Below, in pieces: positions 7,928-16,727 of a stretch of DNA of 64,000 nucleotides. This DNA comes from Rhizobium bangladeshense (GTDB lineage Bacteria > Pseudomonadota > Alphaproteobacteria > Rhizobiales > Rhizobiaceae), in contig NZ_CP071612.1 of NCBI RefSeq assembly GCF_017357245.1, positions 1,429,001-1,493,000 on the forward strand, in the 5' to 3' direction. Numbering within the stretch: position 1 is the first letter of the stretch; each line of letters opens with the position of its first letter. Under the pieces are notes generated by a model that had not been told where the DNA came from, searched no databases, and saw nothing but the letters and a program-made list of their open reading frames with translations. Position numbers and translations under genes: made by a program.

Positions 7928-10162
7928 ATGATGCGGCAGTACGAGCTCGTGGAGCGGGTTCAGCAATACAAGCCGGATGCCAATGAAGCACTGCTGAACA
8001 AGGCCTATGTTTACGCCATGCAGAAACATGGCCAGCAGAAGCGCGCGAGCGGCGATCCCTATATTTCCCATCCGCTCGAGGTCGCTGCCATCCTGACCGA
8101 TATGCATCTCGATGAATCGACGATCGCCGTTGCCCTTCTGCATGACACGATCGAGGATACGACGGCGACGCGCGCCGAGATCGACGAGCTCTTCGGCGAG
8201 GATATCGGCCGTCTTGTAGAAGGGCTGACGAAGATCAAGAAGCTCGATCTCGTCACCAAGAAAGCCAAGCAGGCGGAGAACCTGCGGAAGTTGCTGCTCG
8301 CCATATCAGACGATGTGCGTGTGCTGCTCGTCAAGCTTGCCGATCGCCTGCACAATATGCGCACCCTCGATCACATGTCGGCCGATAAGCGTGCCCGCAT
8401 CTCCGAGGAGACGATGGAAATCTATGCGCCGCTCGCCGGCCGCATGGGCATGCAGGACATGCGCGAGGAACTCGAGGAGCTTTCTTTCCGGCACATGAAC
8501 CCGGAGGCCTACGAGACTGTCACGAAAAGGCTGGAAGAGCTCTCCAAGCGCAACGAGGGCATTGTCAAGAAGATCGAGGCCGAGCTGCGCGACCTGCTGG
8601 TCGCAAGCGGCTTGACGAGCGCCTATGTCAAGGGCCGGCAGAAGAAGCCCTATTCCGTCTTCCGCAAGATGCAGTCGAAGTCGCTCTCCTTCGAGCAGCT
8701 TTCCGATGTCTACGGTTTCCGTTTGATCGTCGAGGATATCCCATCCTGTTATCGCGCGCTCGGTATTGTCCATACGCGCTGGCGCGTCGTGCCCGGCCGC
8801 TTCAAGGACTATATCTCGACGCCGAAGCAGAACGACTACCGCTCGCTCCACACCACTATCGTCGGCCCCTCCAGCCAGCGCATCGAACTGCAGATCCGCA
8901 CGAAGCGCATGCACGAAATCGCCGAATTCGGCATCGCCGCCCATACGCTCTACAAGGACGGTGCCAGCAATGCCGACGGCGACATTCTTTCGCGCGAATC
9001 CAATGCGTACTCCTGGCTGCGCCACACGATCGAGGCGCTCGCCGAAGGCGACAGTCCGGAGGAATTCCTTGAGCACACCAAGCTCGAGCTCTTCCAGGAT
9101 CAGGTCTTCTGCTTCACGCCGAAGGGCAAGCTGATTGCCCTGCCGCGCGGCGCCACGCCGATCGATTTCGCCTATGCGGTCCACACCAATATCGGCGACA
9201 CCACGGTTGGCGCCAAGATCAACGGCCGCATCATGCCGCTGGTGACGCGCCTGGCAAATGGCGACGAGGTCGAGATCATCCGCTCCGGCGTGCAGGTTCC
9301 GCCCGCCGCCTGGGAGGAAATCGTCGTCACCGGCAAGGCGCGCGCCGCCATCCGCCGCGCCACCCGCATGGCGATCCGTAAGCAATATGCCGGTCTCGGT
9401 CACCGCATTCTCGAGCGTACCTTCAATAGGGCAGGCAAGATTTTCTCGCGCGAGGCGATGAAGCCGGCGCTGCATCGTCTGGGCCAGAAGGATGTCGAGG
9501 ATGCGATCGCGGCAGTCGGCCGCGGCGAGATGTCCTCGCTTGACGTGTTGCGCGCCGTCTATCCCGACCACCAGGACGAGCGCGTCACCGTCAAGCCCTC
9601 CGGCGACGACGGCTGGTTCAACGTACGCAGCGCCGCAGGCATGATCTTCAAGATCCCGGGCAAGACCAAGGTCGGAACCGAGGGCGGTCACTCGGAAATC
9701 GACGCCGATGTCGATGTCGGCCCGATCCGCGGTCTGTCAGGCAATGTCGATGTCAAGTTTGCCTCGACCGGCGCCGTGCCCGGCGACCGCATCGTGGGCA
9801 TTATGGATCAGAGTAAGGGCATCACCATCTATCCGATCCAGTCGCCGAGCCTGCAGCGGTTCGACGACCAGCCCGACCGCTGGATCGACGTGCGCTGGGA
9901 TCTCGACGAGGCCAACAAGTCGCGTTTCATGGCCCGCATCATGGTGAATGCCTTGAATGAGCCTGGCACGCTTGCCAAGGTCGCCCAGACTGTTGCGGGG
10001 CTCGACGTCAATATCCGCTTGTTGAACACCGTGCGGGTGGCGGCCGATTTCACCGAGATGATGCTTGACGTCGAGGTATGGGACCTGCGGCAACTCAACC
10101 AGTTGCTCGCCCAGATGAAGGAACTGGACTGCATCGCCACGGTCCGGCGGCTCTACGAGTAG
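7928..10162 (+). CDS. rsh: Bifunctional (p)ppGpp synthetase/hydrolase (RSH)
   Basis: Makes and degrades the alarmone (p)ppGpp; rhizobia usually rely on a single such enzyme. Length 744 aa. The order is an HD hydrolase domain (His 48, His 72-Asp 73, Glu 76-Asp 77 in LLHDTIEDT), a synthetase domain beginning about residue 235 (GRQKKPYSVFRKM, YGFRLIV), a TGS domain (VFCFTPKGKLIALPRGATPIDFAYAVHT cut into shorter conserved pieces), and a C-terminal ACT domain (ALNEPGTLAKVAQT). Both catalytic halves look intact. The adjacent ATGs at 7928 and 7931 are the best starts; an extension to 7877 would run through the terminator hairpin. Confidence 0.96.
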   Translation: MMRQYELVERVQQYKPDANEALLNKAYVYAMQKHGQQKRASGDPYISHPLEVAAILTDMHLDESTIAVALLHDTIEDTTATRAEIDELFGEDIGRLVEGLTKIKKLDLVTKKAKQAENLRKLLLAISDDVRVLLVKLADRLHNMRTLDHMSADKRARISEETMEIYAPLAGRMGMQDMREELEELSFRHMNPEAYETVTKRLEELSKRNEGIVKKIEAELRDLLVASGLTSAYVKGRQKKPYSVFRKMQSKSLSFEQLSDVYGFRLIVEDIPSCYRALGIVHTRWRVVPGRFKDYISTPKQNDYRSLHTTIVGPSSQRIELQIRTKRMHEIAEFGIAAHTLYKDGASNADGDILSRESNAYSWLRHTIEALAEGDSPEEFLEHTKLELFQDQVFCFTPKGKLIALPRGATPIDFAYAVHTNIGDTTVGAKINGRIMPLVTRLANGDEVEIIRSGVQVPPAAWEEIVVTGKARAAIRRATRMAIRKQYAGLGHRILERTFNRAGKIFSREAMKPALHRLGQKDVEDAIAAVGRGEMSSLDVLRAVYPDHQDERVTVKPSGDDGWFNVRSAAGMIFKIPGKTKVGTEGGHSEIDADVDVGPIRGLSGNVDVKFASTGAVPGDRIVGIMDQSKGITIYPIQSPSLQRFDDQPDRWIDVRWDLDEANKSRFMARIMVNALNEPGTLAKVAQTVAGLDVNIRLLNTVRVAADFTEMMLDVEVWDLRQLNQLLAQMKELDCIATVRRLYE

Positions 10163-10360
10163 GCATTTGTTAAGCCTGCCATGGTCCTGGCCGGATCGGC
10201 AAATGCACATTTTATGAGCGTTTTATCATCGCGGGGCGCAGCAATAAGGCAAGGAATGCATTTCGCGCATAGCTGTGTCCATGTTGCGGCGGTGGTAATT
10301 AACTCTTGGCAGGACTATCTTCTGGTCATCGAAAACGTAAACAGAAGATGAGACAAGGTA

Positions 10361-10510
10361 ATGTTTGATCCTATCAGGAAAATCGCTCGCGCCTTTCGCG
10401 CTCCGACCACACAGGAACGTGAAATGGCCTATCTGAACGGCTCGCTCGATCGTATCGATCTCGAGTTTCGTCAGCGCCAGGTCGATCGCGGCCTGTTCCG
10501 CAATCGCTGA
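10361..10510 (+). CDS. Small DUF3563-like protein (49 aa)
   Basis: A short gene starting MFDPIRKIARAFRAPTTQER and ending RQVDRGLFRNR, with an AAGGTA ribosome-site-like sequence just before the ATG. The pattern YLNGSLDRIDLEFRQRQVDR resembles the DUF3563 family of about 50-residue proteins. An amphipathic basic N-terminus suggests membrane-surface or nucleic-acid contact, but no function is known. Upstream is an AT-rich 198-bp region after rsh. Coding is supported by the clean start and codon usage; the family assignment is from memory of its pattern. Confidence 0.7.
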   Translation: MFDPIRKIARAFRAPTTQEREMAYLNGSLDRIDLEFRQRQVDRGLFRNR

Positions 10511-10539
10511 TACTGCTTTTTACTTGGTCGAGTGAGGGA

Positions 10540-10553
10540 CGTTACGTGTAACG
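10540..10553. repeat. Inverted repeat downstream of the DUF3563-like gene
   Basis: CGTTAC-GT-GTAACG is a perfect 14-base palindrome, nested in GAGGGA...CCCCTC (about 10534-10563). No T-tract follows, so it may be a protein-binding site or a weak transcript end for the small gene. Confidence 0.45.
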
Positions 10554-10663
10554 AGCGCCCCTCGGTATGAAGTGCTCCTTTGCGAGATTGGCCAGCGAGC
10601 TGTTTCGGGCGGTATAATTTGCCGCTCTTGTCATGGTCCTGTGCGCTGCACTAAATAGCGGCC

Positions 10664-11254
10664 ATGTTGTTTCGCCGTCGCAAGCCCGCGGGCTTCAGGG
10701 AAAAGATGCGGGAGCTTCTATGGCCCCGAAAAGGTTTCCTTCGCCCCATTCGTTACCTGACAATGCGCATCCTGCGCCTGAGCGCTTCGCCGCATGCGGT
10801 TGCGGCCGGCGTCGCCGCGGGCGTCTTCGTCTCGTGGACGCCGTTCGTCGGCGTGCATTTCGTCATGGCTTTCGTCATCACCTATTTCCTCTCCGGCAAC
10901 ATGGTGGCCGCGGCTCTCGGCTGCGCCGCCTTCGGGAATCCGCTGACCTATCCTTTCATCTGGGGTGTCACCTGGGAGATCGGCCATCTGTTGTTGAGCC
11001 GTGAGGATCATTTGGCCGGTCAGGCTGTGGATCTCGCCGCGCTCTTTCATAAGCTGAACTTCACGGAATTATGGAGGCCGGTGCTGGAGCCGATGCTGAT
11101 CGGCGCCATTCCGCCGGCGATCGTGACCTCCGTTGCGCTCTATGCGTTGACGTTCTACACCGTCAAAGGTTTTCAGACGCGCCGGCGCACGCGGCTGATG
11201 GAGCGGGCGCGCCTGCGCCCGGCAAGCCCGGCGAGCGACATGGCGAGCGCATGA
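10664..11254 (+). CDS. DUF2062 membrane protein
   Basis: A 196-aa inner-membrane protein with the DUF2062 signature: SPHAVAAGVAAGVFVSWTPF, then a second hydrophobic helix (MAFVITYFLSGNMVAAALG) and GNPLTYPFIW. A third helix lies near residues 145-165. Both ends are basic and face the cytosol by the positive-inside rule. The family is uncharacterised in function. It starts a run of same-strand genes (acpS, lepB, rnc, era), with 37 bp to acpS, and may be cotranscribed with them. Confidence 0.85.
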   Translation: MLFRRRKPAGFREKMRELLWPRKGFLRPIRYLTMRILRLSASPHAVAAGVAAGVFVSWTPFVGVHFVMAFVITYFLSGNMVAAALGCAAFGNPLTYPFIWGVTWEIGHLLLSREDHLAGQAVDLAALFHKLNFTELWRPVLEPMLIGAIPPAIVTSVALYALTFYTVKGFQTRRRTRLMERARLRPASPASDMASA

Positions 11255-11291
11255 GCCGGTGCAGAATTCTTAAGCGACGGAAGGTTTCGGC

Positions 11292-11696
11292 ATGATCATC
11301 GGCATTGGCAGCGATCTGATCGACATTCGTCGCGTCGAGAAATCGATCGAGCGCTTCGGCGAGCGCTTCACCCATCGCTGCTTCACCGAGACCGAGCGTG
11401 CCCGTTCAGACCGCCGGGCAAACCGCGCTGCATCCTATGCCAAGCGTTTCGCCGCCAAGGAGGCCTGTTCCAAGGCGCTCGGCACCGGCATGGCCCAGGG
11501 TGTCTTCTGGAAGGACATGGGCGTCGTCAATCTGCCAAGCGGCAAGCCGACCATGCAACTGACCGGTTCCGCCGCCGTGCTCCTCGAATCGATGCTGCCC
11601 GCGGGCCATAGAGCCGCCATTCATTTGACAATAACCGATGATTATCCCTTGGCGCAGGCATTCGTTATCATCGAGGCGTTGCCCGAGAACCCCTGA
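11292..11696 (+). CDS. acpS: Holo-[acyl-carrier-protein] synthase
   Basis: Transfers the 4'-phosphopantetheine arm of CoA to a serine of acyl carrier protein. The 134-aa protein carries the magnesium-binding Asp 8 in IGSDLIDI and Glu 57 in [14 protein letters not shown], the two hallmark motifs. Its main substrate would be AcpP, encoded near 62.8 kb in this window. An AGCGACGGAAGG segment just upstream supplies the ribosome site. It is followed after 114 bp by lepB. Confidence 0.96.
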   Translation: MIIGIGSDLIDIRRVEKSIERFGERFTHRCFTETERARSDRRANRAASYAKRFAAKEACSKALGTGMAQGVFWKDMGVVNLPSGKPTMQLTGSAAVLLESMLPAGHRAAIHLTITDDYPLAQAFVIIEALPENP

Positions 11697-11810
11697 TCGC
11701 GACCTCTCGTCGCTTTTGATGTTGTCGCCATTGCCGCAACCAGCCGAAGCCGCTAGAGAGAACGGTAGAAAGAATTGCGCCTTTACGGCGTCTTAAAGGA
11801 ATAAGACTGC

Positions 11811-12554
11811 GTGTCCGAAAAAGTCGAAACCAAGCCGAACGCCCTTTGGGAAAATATCAAGGTCATCATTCAGGCGCTGATTTTGGCGATGGTGATTCGA
11901 ACCGTGCTGTTCCAGCCCTTTACCATTCCGTCGGGCTCGATGATGCCGACGCTGCTCGTCGGCGATTATATCTTCGTCAATAAGTTCGCCTACGGCTATT
12001 CGAAATATTCGCTGCCCTTCTCGCCTGATATCTTCAGCGGCCGCATCTTCAGCTCCGAGCCGAAGCGCGGCGATATCGTGGTCTTCCGTTTCCCGCCAAA
12101 TCCTGATGTTGATTACATCAAGCGCTGCATCGGCCTGCCCGGCGACCGTATCCAGGTCACGGACGGCGTCCTTTATGTCAACGGCAAGCCGGTTCCGAAG
12201 GTGGCGGATGGCAGCTTCACTTCGGATTACAAGCTCGATCCGGGCAAGGACGTGCCGGTGTTCCGAGAAACGCTGGATAGCGGCAAGACCTACGACACGC
12301 TCGACCAGTCTCCGGTTTCGCGCGGCGATAACACCCGCGAATTCATCGTGCCGGAAGGCCATTATTTCATGATGGGCGACAACCGCGACAACTCGCTCGA
12401 CAGCCGCTTCGACGTCGGCTTCGTGCCGGCTGAAAATCTTGTCGGCCGCGCCAGCGTCATCTTCTTCTCGCTCGGAAACGACACGTCTTTCCGCGAAATC
12501 TGGAAGTGGCCGACGAACATGCGCTGGGATCGCCTCTTCAAGGTTGTTGAATGA
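11811..12554 (+). CDS. lepB: Signal peptidase I
   Basis: Membrane-bound serine protease that removes signal peptides from exported proteins. The 247-aa product has one transmembrane helix at about residues 17-34, the catalytic Ser 43 in IPSGSMMPTL, and the general-base Lys 104 in DYIKRCIGLPGD; the conserved GDNRDNSLDSR box is near residues 189-199. The start is GTG 11811 with AAAGGA 10 bases upstream. Its last four bases overlap the rnc start (ATGA), so rnc is translationally coupled. Confidence 0.96.
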   Translation: MSEKVETKPNALWENIKVIIQALILAMVIRTVLFQPFTIPSGSMMPTLLVGDYIFVNKFAYGYSKYSLPFSPDIFSGRIFSSEPKRGDIVVFRFPPNPDVDYIKRCIGLPGDRIQVTDGVLYVNGKPVPKVADGSFTSDYKLDPGKDVPVFRETLDSGKTYDTLDQSPVSRGDNTREFIVPEGHYFMMGDNRDNSLDSRFDVGFVPAENLVGRASVIFFSLGNDTSFREIWKWPTNMRWDRLFKVVE

Positions 12555-13270
12555 GCAAGGCGCAGACGCTTTCTGCGGCGGACCGCGCAAAGCTTGAAAG
12601 CCTGATCGGCCATGACTTCGCCGAAAAGGCACGCCTGGACCGCGCGCTGACCCACGCCAGCGCCCGCACGGAAAAAGGCGGCAATTACGAACGGCTGGAG
12701 TTTCTCGGCGACAGGGTCCTCGGGCTCTGCATCGCCGAGCTTCTATTCCGCACCTTCGGCACGGCGGGGGAGGGTGAGCTCTCCGTTCGCCTCAACCAGC
12801 TTGTCAGCGCCGAAACCTGTGCCGCGGTCGCCGACGAACTCAATCTCCACCTTTATATCCGCACCGGCGCCGATGTGAAGAAGTTGACCGGCAAGCGCAT
12901 GATGAATGTGCGCGCCGATGTCGTCGAGAGCCTGATCGCCGCGATCTATCTCGATGGCGGTCTCGAAGTCGCCCGTAGGTTCATCCTGCGTTATTGGCAG
13001 GGCAGGGCGGTGCGGGCGGACGGCGCGAAGCGAGACGCCAAGACCGAGTTGCAGGAATGGTCACACGCAAAATTCGGCGTCACGCCGATCTATCGGGTTG
13101 ATGAACGCAGCGGACCGGATCATGATCCCCGTTTCAAAGTGACGGTGGAAGTCGCTGGCATAAAGCCGGAAACCGGCGTAGAGCGGTCGAAGCGTGCCGC
13201 CGAACAGGTCGCGGCGACCAAGATGCTCGAGCGCGAAGGCATTTGGCAGCAGTCGCCTGCCGGAAATTGA
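12551..13270 (+). CDS. rnc: Ribonuclease III
   Basis: Cuts double-stranded RNA, including rRNA precursors and sRNA-mRNA pairs. The 239-aa protein shows the RNase III signature YERLEFLGDRVLG (Glu 50, Asp 54), a second acidic cluster in DVVESLIAAIYLDGG, and a C-terminal double-stranded RNA-binding domain from about residue 165 (KTELQEWSHAKFG to AAEQVAATKML). It overlaps lepB by 4 bases and is followed 7 bp later by era, the widespread lepB-rnc-era operon. Confidence 0.97.
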   Translation: MSKAQTLSAADRAKLESLIGHDFAEKARLDRALTHASARTEKGGNYERLEFLGDRVLGLCIAELLFRTFGTAGEGELSVRLNQLVSAETCAAVADELNLHLYIRTGADVKKLTGKRMMNVRADVVESLIAAIYLDGGLEVARRFILRYWQGRAVRADGAKRDAKTELQEWSHAKFGVTPIYRVDERSGPDHDPRFKVTVEVAGIKPETGVERSKRAAEQVAATKMLEREGIWQQSPAGN

Positions 13271-13277
13271 CGGGACA

Positions 13278-14219
13278 ATGACACAAGAAGAAGATATCGC
13301 GGCCGAAGCTGCTGCAGAAACCCATGGTCCGACGCATTCGGGCTTCGTCGCGCTTATCGGGCCGACCAATGCCGGCAAATCGACGCTGGTCAATCGCCTT
13401 GTCGGCGCCAAGGTCTCGATCGTGAGCCACAAGGTGCAGACGACGCGCGCGATCGTCCGCGGTATTGCCATCCATGACAACGCCCAGATCGTTTTCATGG
13501 ACACGCCCGGCATCTTCAAGCCGCGCCGCCGGCTCGACCGCGCCATGGTGACCTCGGCGTGGGGCGGCGCCAAGGACGCCGATCTGATCATGCTCCTGAT
13601 CGACAGCGAGCGCGGCTTGCGCGGTGATGCTGAAGCTATCCTTGAGGGCCTCAAGGAAGTCCAGCAGCCGAAAATCCTGGTGCTCAACAAGATCGACCGC
13701 GTGAACCGGGAGGATCTGCTGGCGCTGGCCGCCGCCGCCAATGAAAAGATTGCTTTCGAACGCACCTTCATGATCTCAGCCGAAAACGGTTCCGGCTGCG
13801 ACGACGTCATGGACTATCTGGCCAGCACCTTGCCGGAGGGGCCGTGGTACTATCCGGAAGACCAGATCTCCGATCTCCCTATGCGCCAGCTTGCCGCCGA
13901 GATTACCCGCGAAAAGCTGTTTCTGCGCCTGCACCAGGAGCTTCCCTATTCCTCGCATGTCGAAACGGAAAAGTGGGAGGAGCGCAAGGACGGCTCGGTT
14001 CGTATCGAGCAGGTGATCTATGTCGAGCGTGACAGCCAGAAGAAGATCGCCCTCGGCAAAGGCGGTGAAACCATCAAGGCGATCTCGACGGCCGCCCGCA
14101 AGGAATTGTCGGAGATTTTGGAGCAGCCGGTTCATCTCTTCCTCTTCGTCAAGGTTCGAGAAAACTGGGGCGATGATCCCGAGCGTTTCCGAGAAATGGG
14201 CCTCGAATTCCCTAAATAG
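13278..14219 (+). CDS. era: GTPase Era
   Basis: Essential GTPase that binds the 3' end of 16S rRNA and helps 30S maturation. Length 313 aa. Motifs: P-loop GPTNAGKST (residues 28-36), DTPGIF (G3), NKID (G4) and a C-terminal KH domain with KIALGKGGETIKAISTAAR. The start at 13278 lies 7 bp after the rnc stop; an upstream in-frame ATG inside rnc would give a nonconserved extension. The acidic N-terminal tail is usual in alphaproteobacteria. Confidence 0.97.
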   Translation: MTQEEDIAAEAAAETHGPTHSGFVALIGPTNAGKSTLVNRLVGAKVSIVSHKVQTTRAIVRGIAIHDNAQIVFMDTPGIFKPRRRLDRAMVTSAWGGAKDADLIMLLIDSERGLRGDAEAILEGLKEVQQPKILVLNKIDRVNREDLLALAAAANEKIAFERTFMISAENGSGCDDVMDYLASTLPEGPWYYPEDQISDLPMRQLAAEITREKLFLRLHQELPYSSHVETEKWEERKDGSVRIEQVIYVERDSQKKIALGKGGETIKAISTAARKELSEILEQPVHLFLFVKVRENWGDDPERFREMGLEFPK

Positions 14220-14366
14220 GGATGGCAACGATTTTATCGGGCAGCGTCCAGCCCTTTGTTTCGTAGGAAAAAATCCGTTTCGTTGCGGAACGAAATCCGG
14301 GCTCTGCGCATTCCCTGGTCGGCGACGCGTCAGACGGGCCGTCGTTTGCGCGACCGCAGGGCAGGC

Positions 14367-15119
14367 ATGGCTACGTCGAAACGCATCTATTCTTTCAAGA
14401 CCCCTTGCGAGCTATGTCCCTTGCGGCCTCTGCCGCATTTCAGGGAGTTCAGCCGTGACGAACTGGAATTCGTTTCGCGTTTCAAGCGAGGCGAACTTGC
14501 CGTCGATGCCGGCTCCACCATTCTTGTCGAAGGCGCCCACAGCGCTCATCTTTTCACCGTGCTTTCGGGTTGGGGCTTCCGCTACAAAATGCTCGAGGAC
14601 GGGCGCCGCCAGATTCTCAATTACATCATGCCGGGTGACCTGATCGGCCTGCAGGGAACGATCGCCGGCGAGATGCAGCATTCGATCGAAGCGCTTTCAC
14701 CCGTCTCCCTTTGCGTCTTCGAGCGTGACCGATTGATGACGCTCTACAACAAACATGCTTCGCTCGCCTTCGACATCACCTGGATCGCCGCGCGCGAAGA
14801 GCGGATACTGGATGAGCATCTCCTGAGTGTCGGCCGCCGCACCGCCTTGGAAAGAGCCGCCTATCTGATCGCTTTCCTGTATGAGCGCGGCAGAAAGCTT
14901 GATCTCTTCAACGGCCGCAAATTCATCCCCATCACTCAACAGCACATCGCCGACACTCTCGGTCTTTCCATCGTTCACACCAACAAGACACTGAGAAAGC
15001 TCGGAGAACGCGGTCTGATCCGCTGGCAGGAGCGCGGCTGCGAAGTTCAAAATGGTGAGGAGTTAATGGCGATCGCCGGCTGGGAAGGGCTTGGAGAGGG
15101 CAAGCGTCCTTTCATTTAG
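14367..15119 (+). CDS. Crp/Fnr-family transcription regulator with CxxC N-terminus
   Basis: A 250-aa regulator: a cyclic-nucleotide-binding-like beta barrel (about residues 35-125) and a winged helix (ITQQHIADTLGLSIVHTNKT, then LRKLGERGLIRW). Cys 14 and Cys 17 lie in CELCPLRPL and Cys 116 in SLCVFERD. In FNR, iron-sulfur ligands are at comparable places, but the ligand equivalent to FNR Cys 29 is Pro here, so a 4Fe-4S cluster is not assured. The cAMP-contact arginine is not evident. ATG 14367 fits the family start; a longer frame from 14256 lacks conservation signs. Targets unknown. Confidence 0.85.
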   Translation: MATSKRIYSFKTPCELCPLRPLPHFREFSRDELEFVSRFKRGELAVDAGSTILVEGAHSAHLFTVLSGWGFRYKMLEDGRRQILNYIMPGDLIGLQGTIAGEMQHSIEALSPVSLCVFERDRLMTLYNKHASLAFDITWIAAREERILDEHLLSVGRRTALERAAYLIAFLYERGRKLDLFNGRKFIPITQQHIADTLGLSIVHTNKTLRKLGERGLIRWQERGCEVQNGEELMAIAGWEGLGEGKRPFI

Positions 15120-15344
15120 CCGATCGGTCTATGTCTTTTTTAAATGCGGTTTAGCATTCGGGAAAATAAGGTCGGTCGTCATCTTTCCTCCGATTTTGAT
15201 TCTTATCGACCGGGCAGAAAAATGGTTTATTCAGAACTGGTGGCGGAATTCACCGATAGCGTGCCATGCGGGGCACCGGAGGGCAATGATGTTGGCGATA
15301 CGGCCGGGGCGCTGCGACAAGCGCGCGACGAGGGGCACGGAATT

Positions 15345-15707
15345 ATGAATGCACTCCGTGTTTTGGTTCTCGAGGACAGTCTGATCATCGCGATGGAGGC
15401 GGAGGATATCCTGCGCCTCGCGGGTGTCGACAGTATCGATATTGTCGGCAGTCTCGATCAGGCAAGAGCCGCCATCGCTGCGGAGAAATATGATTTCGCC
15501 CTTCTCGACATCAATCTCGGCGAGGGCATGAGCTTCGGGTTTGCCCGCCATCTTCTCGATGCCGGCATCCCCTTCGGTTTTGTTAGCGGCTATTCCGATA
15601 TACGGGACTTCCCGTGCGACCTTCAGCACATACCGCTGTTGGTTAAGCCGTTCGATGAAAAGGCGATGCGCGAATTCCTGCAGAGGCTTCTGCCCGCTGC
15701 GGCATGA
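15345..15707 (+). CDS. Receiver-only response regulator
   Basis: A 120-aa stand-alone receiver domain: acidic pocket Glu 10-Asp 11, phospho-acceptor Asp 55 in ALLDINLGEG, Ser 81 in the switch position (FVSGYSD), and Lys 101 in LLVKPF. There is no output domain, so it would act by protein contact or as a phosphate sink, as is common in Rhizobiales. AGGGG lies 9 bases before ATG 15345. A longer frame starting at ATG 15222 would add 41 residues and cannot be excluded. No histidine kinase is adjacent. Confidence 0.85.
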   Translation: MNALRVLVLEDSLIIAMEAEDILRLAGVDSIDIVGSLDQARAAIAAEKYDFALLDINLGEGMSFGFARHLLDAGIPFGFVSGYSDIRDFPCDLQHIPLLVKPFDEKAMREFLQRLLPAAA

Positions 15708-15857
15708 CTCCCCCCTGATTGAAGCTGGATCTGCTTGAGAGCGTAGTCCTGCGCGCAAAGACCTTATCGCTTTGAAACTGCGGAAATCCTTCGGGAAATC
15801 GATTCCGGTTATCCGACTTATGGGTTAGGATGGGTTAAGCGGCCGCAGGGACTTTCT

Positions 15858-16628
15858 ATGCAGTGGCAGGACCATGCAATCATTCTGGGCGTCAAACGCC
15901 ACGGTGAGACGAGCGTCATCGCCGAGGTGATGACGCGCGATCGCGGCCGTCACCTTGGCTTGGTGCGGTCCGGCCGTTCGCGCGCCATGCAGCCGGTGCT
16001 GCAGCCGGGCAATGCCGTGGAGGTCGTCTGGCGCGCCAGGCTTGACGAACATCTCGGCGAATTCCGGGTCGAGCCGGTGACGCTGCGCGCCGCCCGCCTG
16101 ATGGAAACCGCGACCGCCGTCTACGGCGTGCAGGCGATGGGCGCTCTGCTGCGGCTGCTGCCGGAGCGCGACCCGCATCCGCACCTCTTCGACGCGCTGG
16201 AGGTGATCCTCGATCACCTGCATAATCCGGCCGATGCCGGCGAGCTTTTCGTACGCTTCGAGCTGGCGGTGCTGAACGATCTCGGCTTCGGTCTCGATCT
16301 TGCCGAATGCGCGGCGACCGGCGCTCGCTCCGATCTCGCCTATGTCTCGCCGAAATCCGGCCGCGCCGTGAGCCGCAGCGCCGGTGCACCGTGGGCCGAC
16401 AAGATGCTGATCCTGCCGCCCTTCCTTGGTTTCGAAGGCAACCAGGCGGCGGACTTCGACAGCCTTGCAGCCGCGTTCCGTCTGACGGGATTCTTCCTGC
16501 ATCGCCACGTTTACGAACCGCGCGGCATGGAGGCTGCAGCAGCGCGTGACGGCTTTGTCCAGGCTGCACTCAGGGCGCTTGATCCAGCTTTGCGGACGCT
16601 TTCCGGTCCAAACGGCGTCTCCGCCTGA
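15858..16628 (+). CDS. recO: DNA repair protein RecO
   Basis: RecO acts with RecR and RecF to load RecA on SSB-coated single-stranded DNA. The 256-aa protein begins with the conserved OB-fold sequence [20 protein letters not shown] and [13 protein letters not shown], then the helical domain ([20 protein letters not shown]) and [18 protein letters not shown]. The zinc-finger cysteines seen in some RecO proteins are mostly absent, as in other alphaproteobacteria. It lies downstream of era in the common alphaproteobacterial order, here with two regulators between. Confidence 0.93.
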   Translation: MQWQDHAIILGVKRHGETSVIAEVMTRDRGRHLGLVRSGRSRAMQPVLQPGNAVEVVWRARLDEHLGEFRVEPVTLRAARLMETATAVYGVQAMGALLRLLPERDPHPHLFDALEVILDHLHNPADAGELFVRFELAVLNDLGFGLDLAECAATGARSDLAYVSPKSGRAVSRSAGAPWADKMLILPPFLGFEGNQAADFDSLAAAFRLTGFFLHRHVYEPRGMEAAAARDGFVQAALRALDPALRTLSGPNGVSA

Positions 16629-16727
16629 CCCCGTTTTTTACGGCTGCAAAACATCCTCCGGATTTGGCGGTTTACCCGCCGATGAGCGGCACCTATTTCT
16701 TGAAAAATGCCAATCAAGGAGGAGCTC

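Noticed and set aside
8306..9691. Minus-strand frame of 461 codons inside rsh
   Set aside because: Antisense to a conserved essential gene, with unusual composition and no motif.
10163..10206. GCATTTG/CAAATGC as an rsh terminator
   Set aside because: The arms are 7 bp with a 30-base loop and no T-tract, so I do not call a terminator.
15222..15344. N-terminal extension of the response regulator from ATG 15222
   Set aside because: It would add 41 residues without conservation; the AGGGG site before ATG 15345 favours the short form, though it is not excluded.
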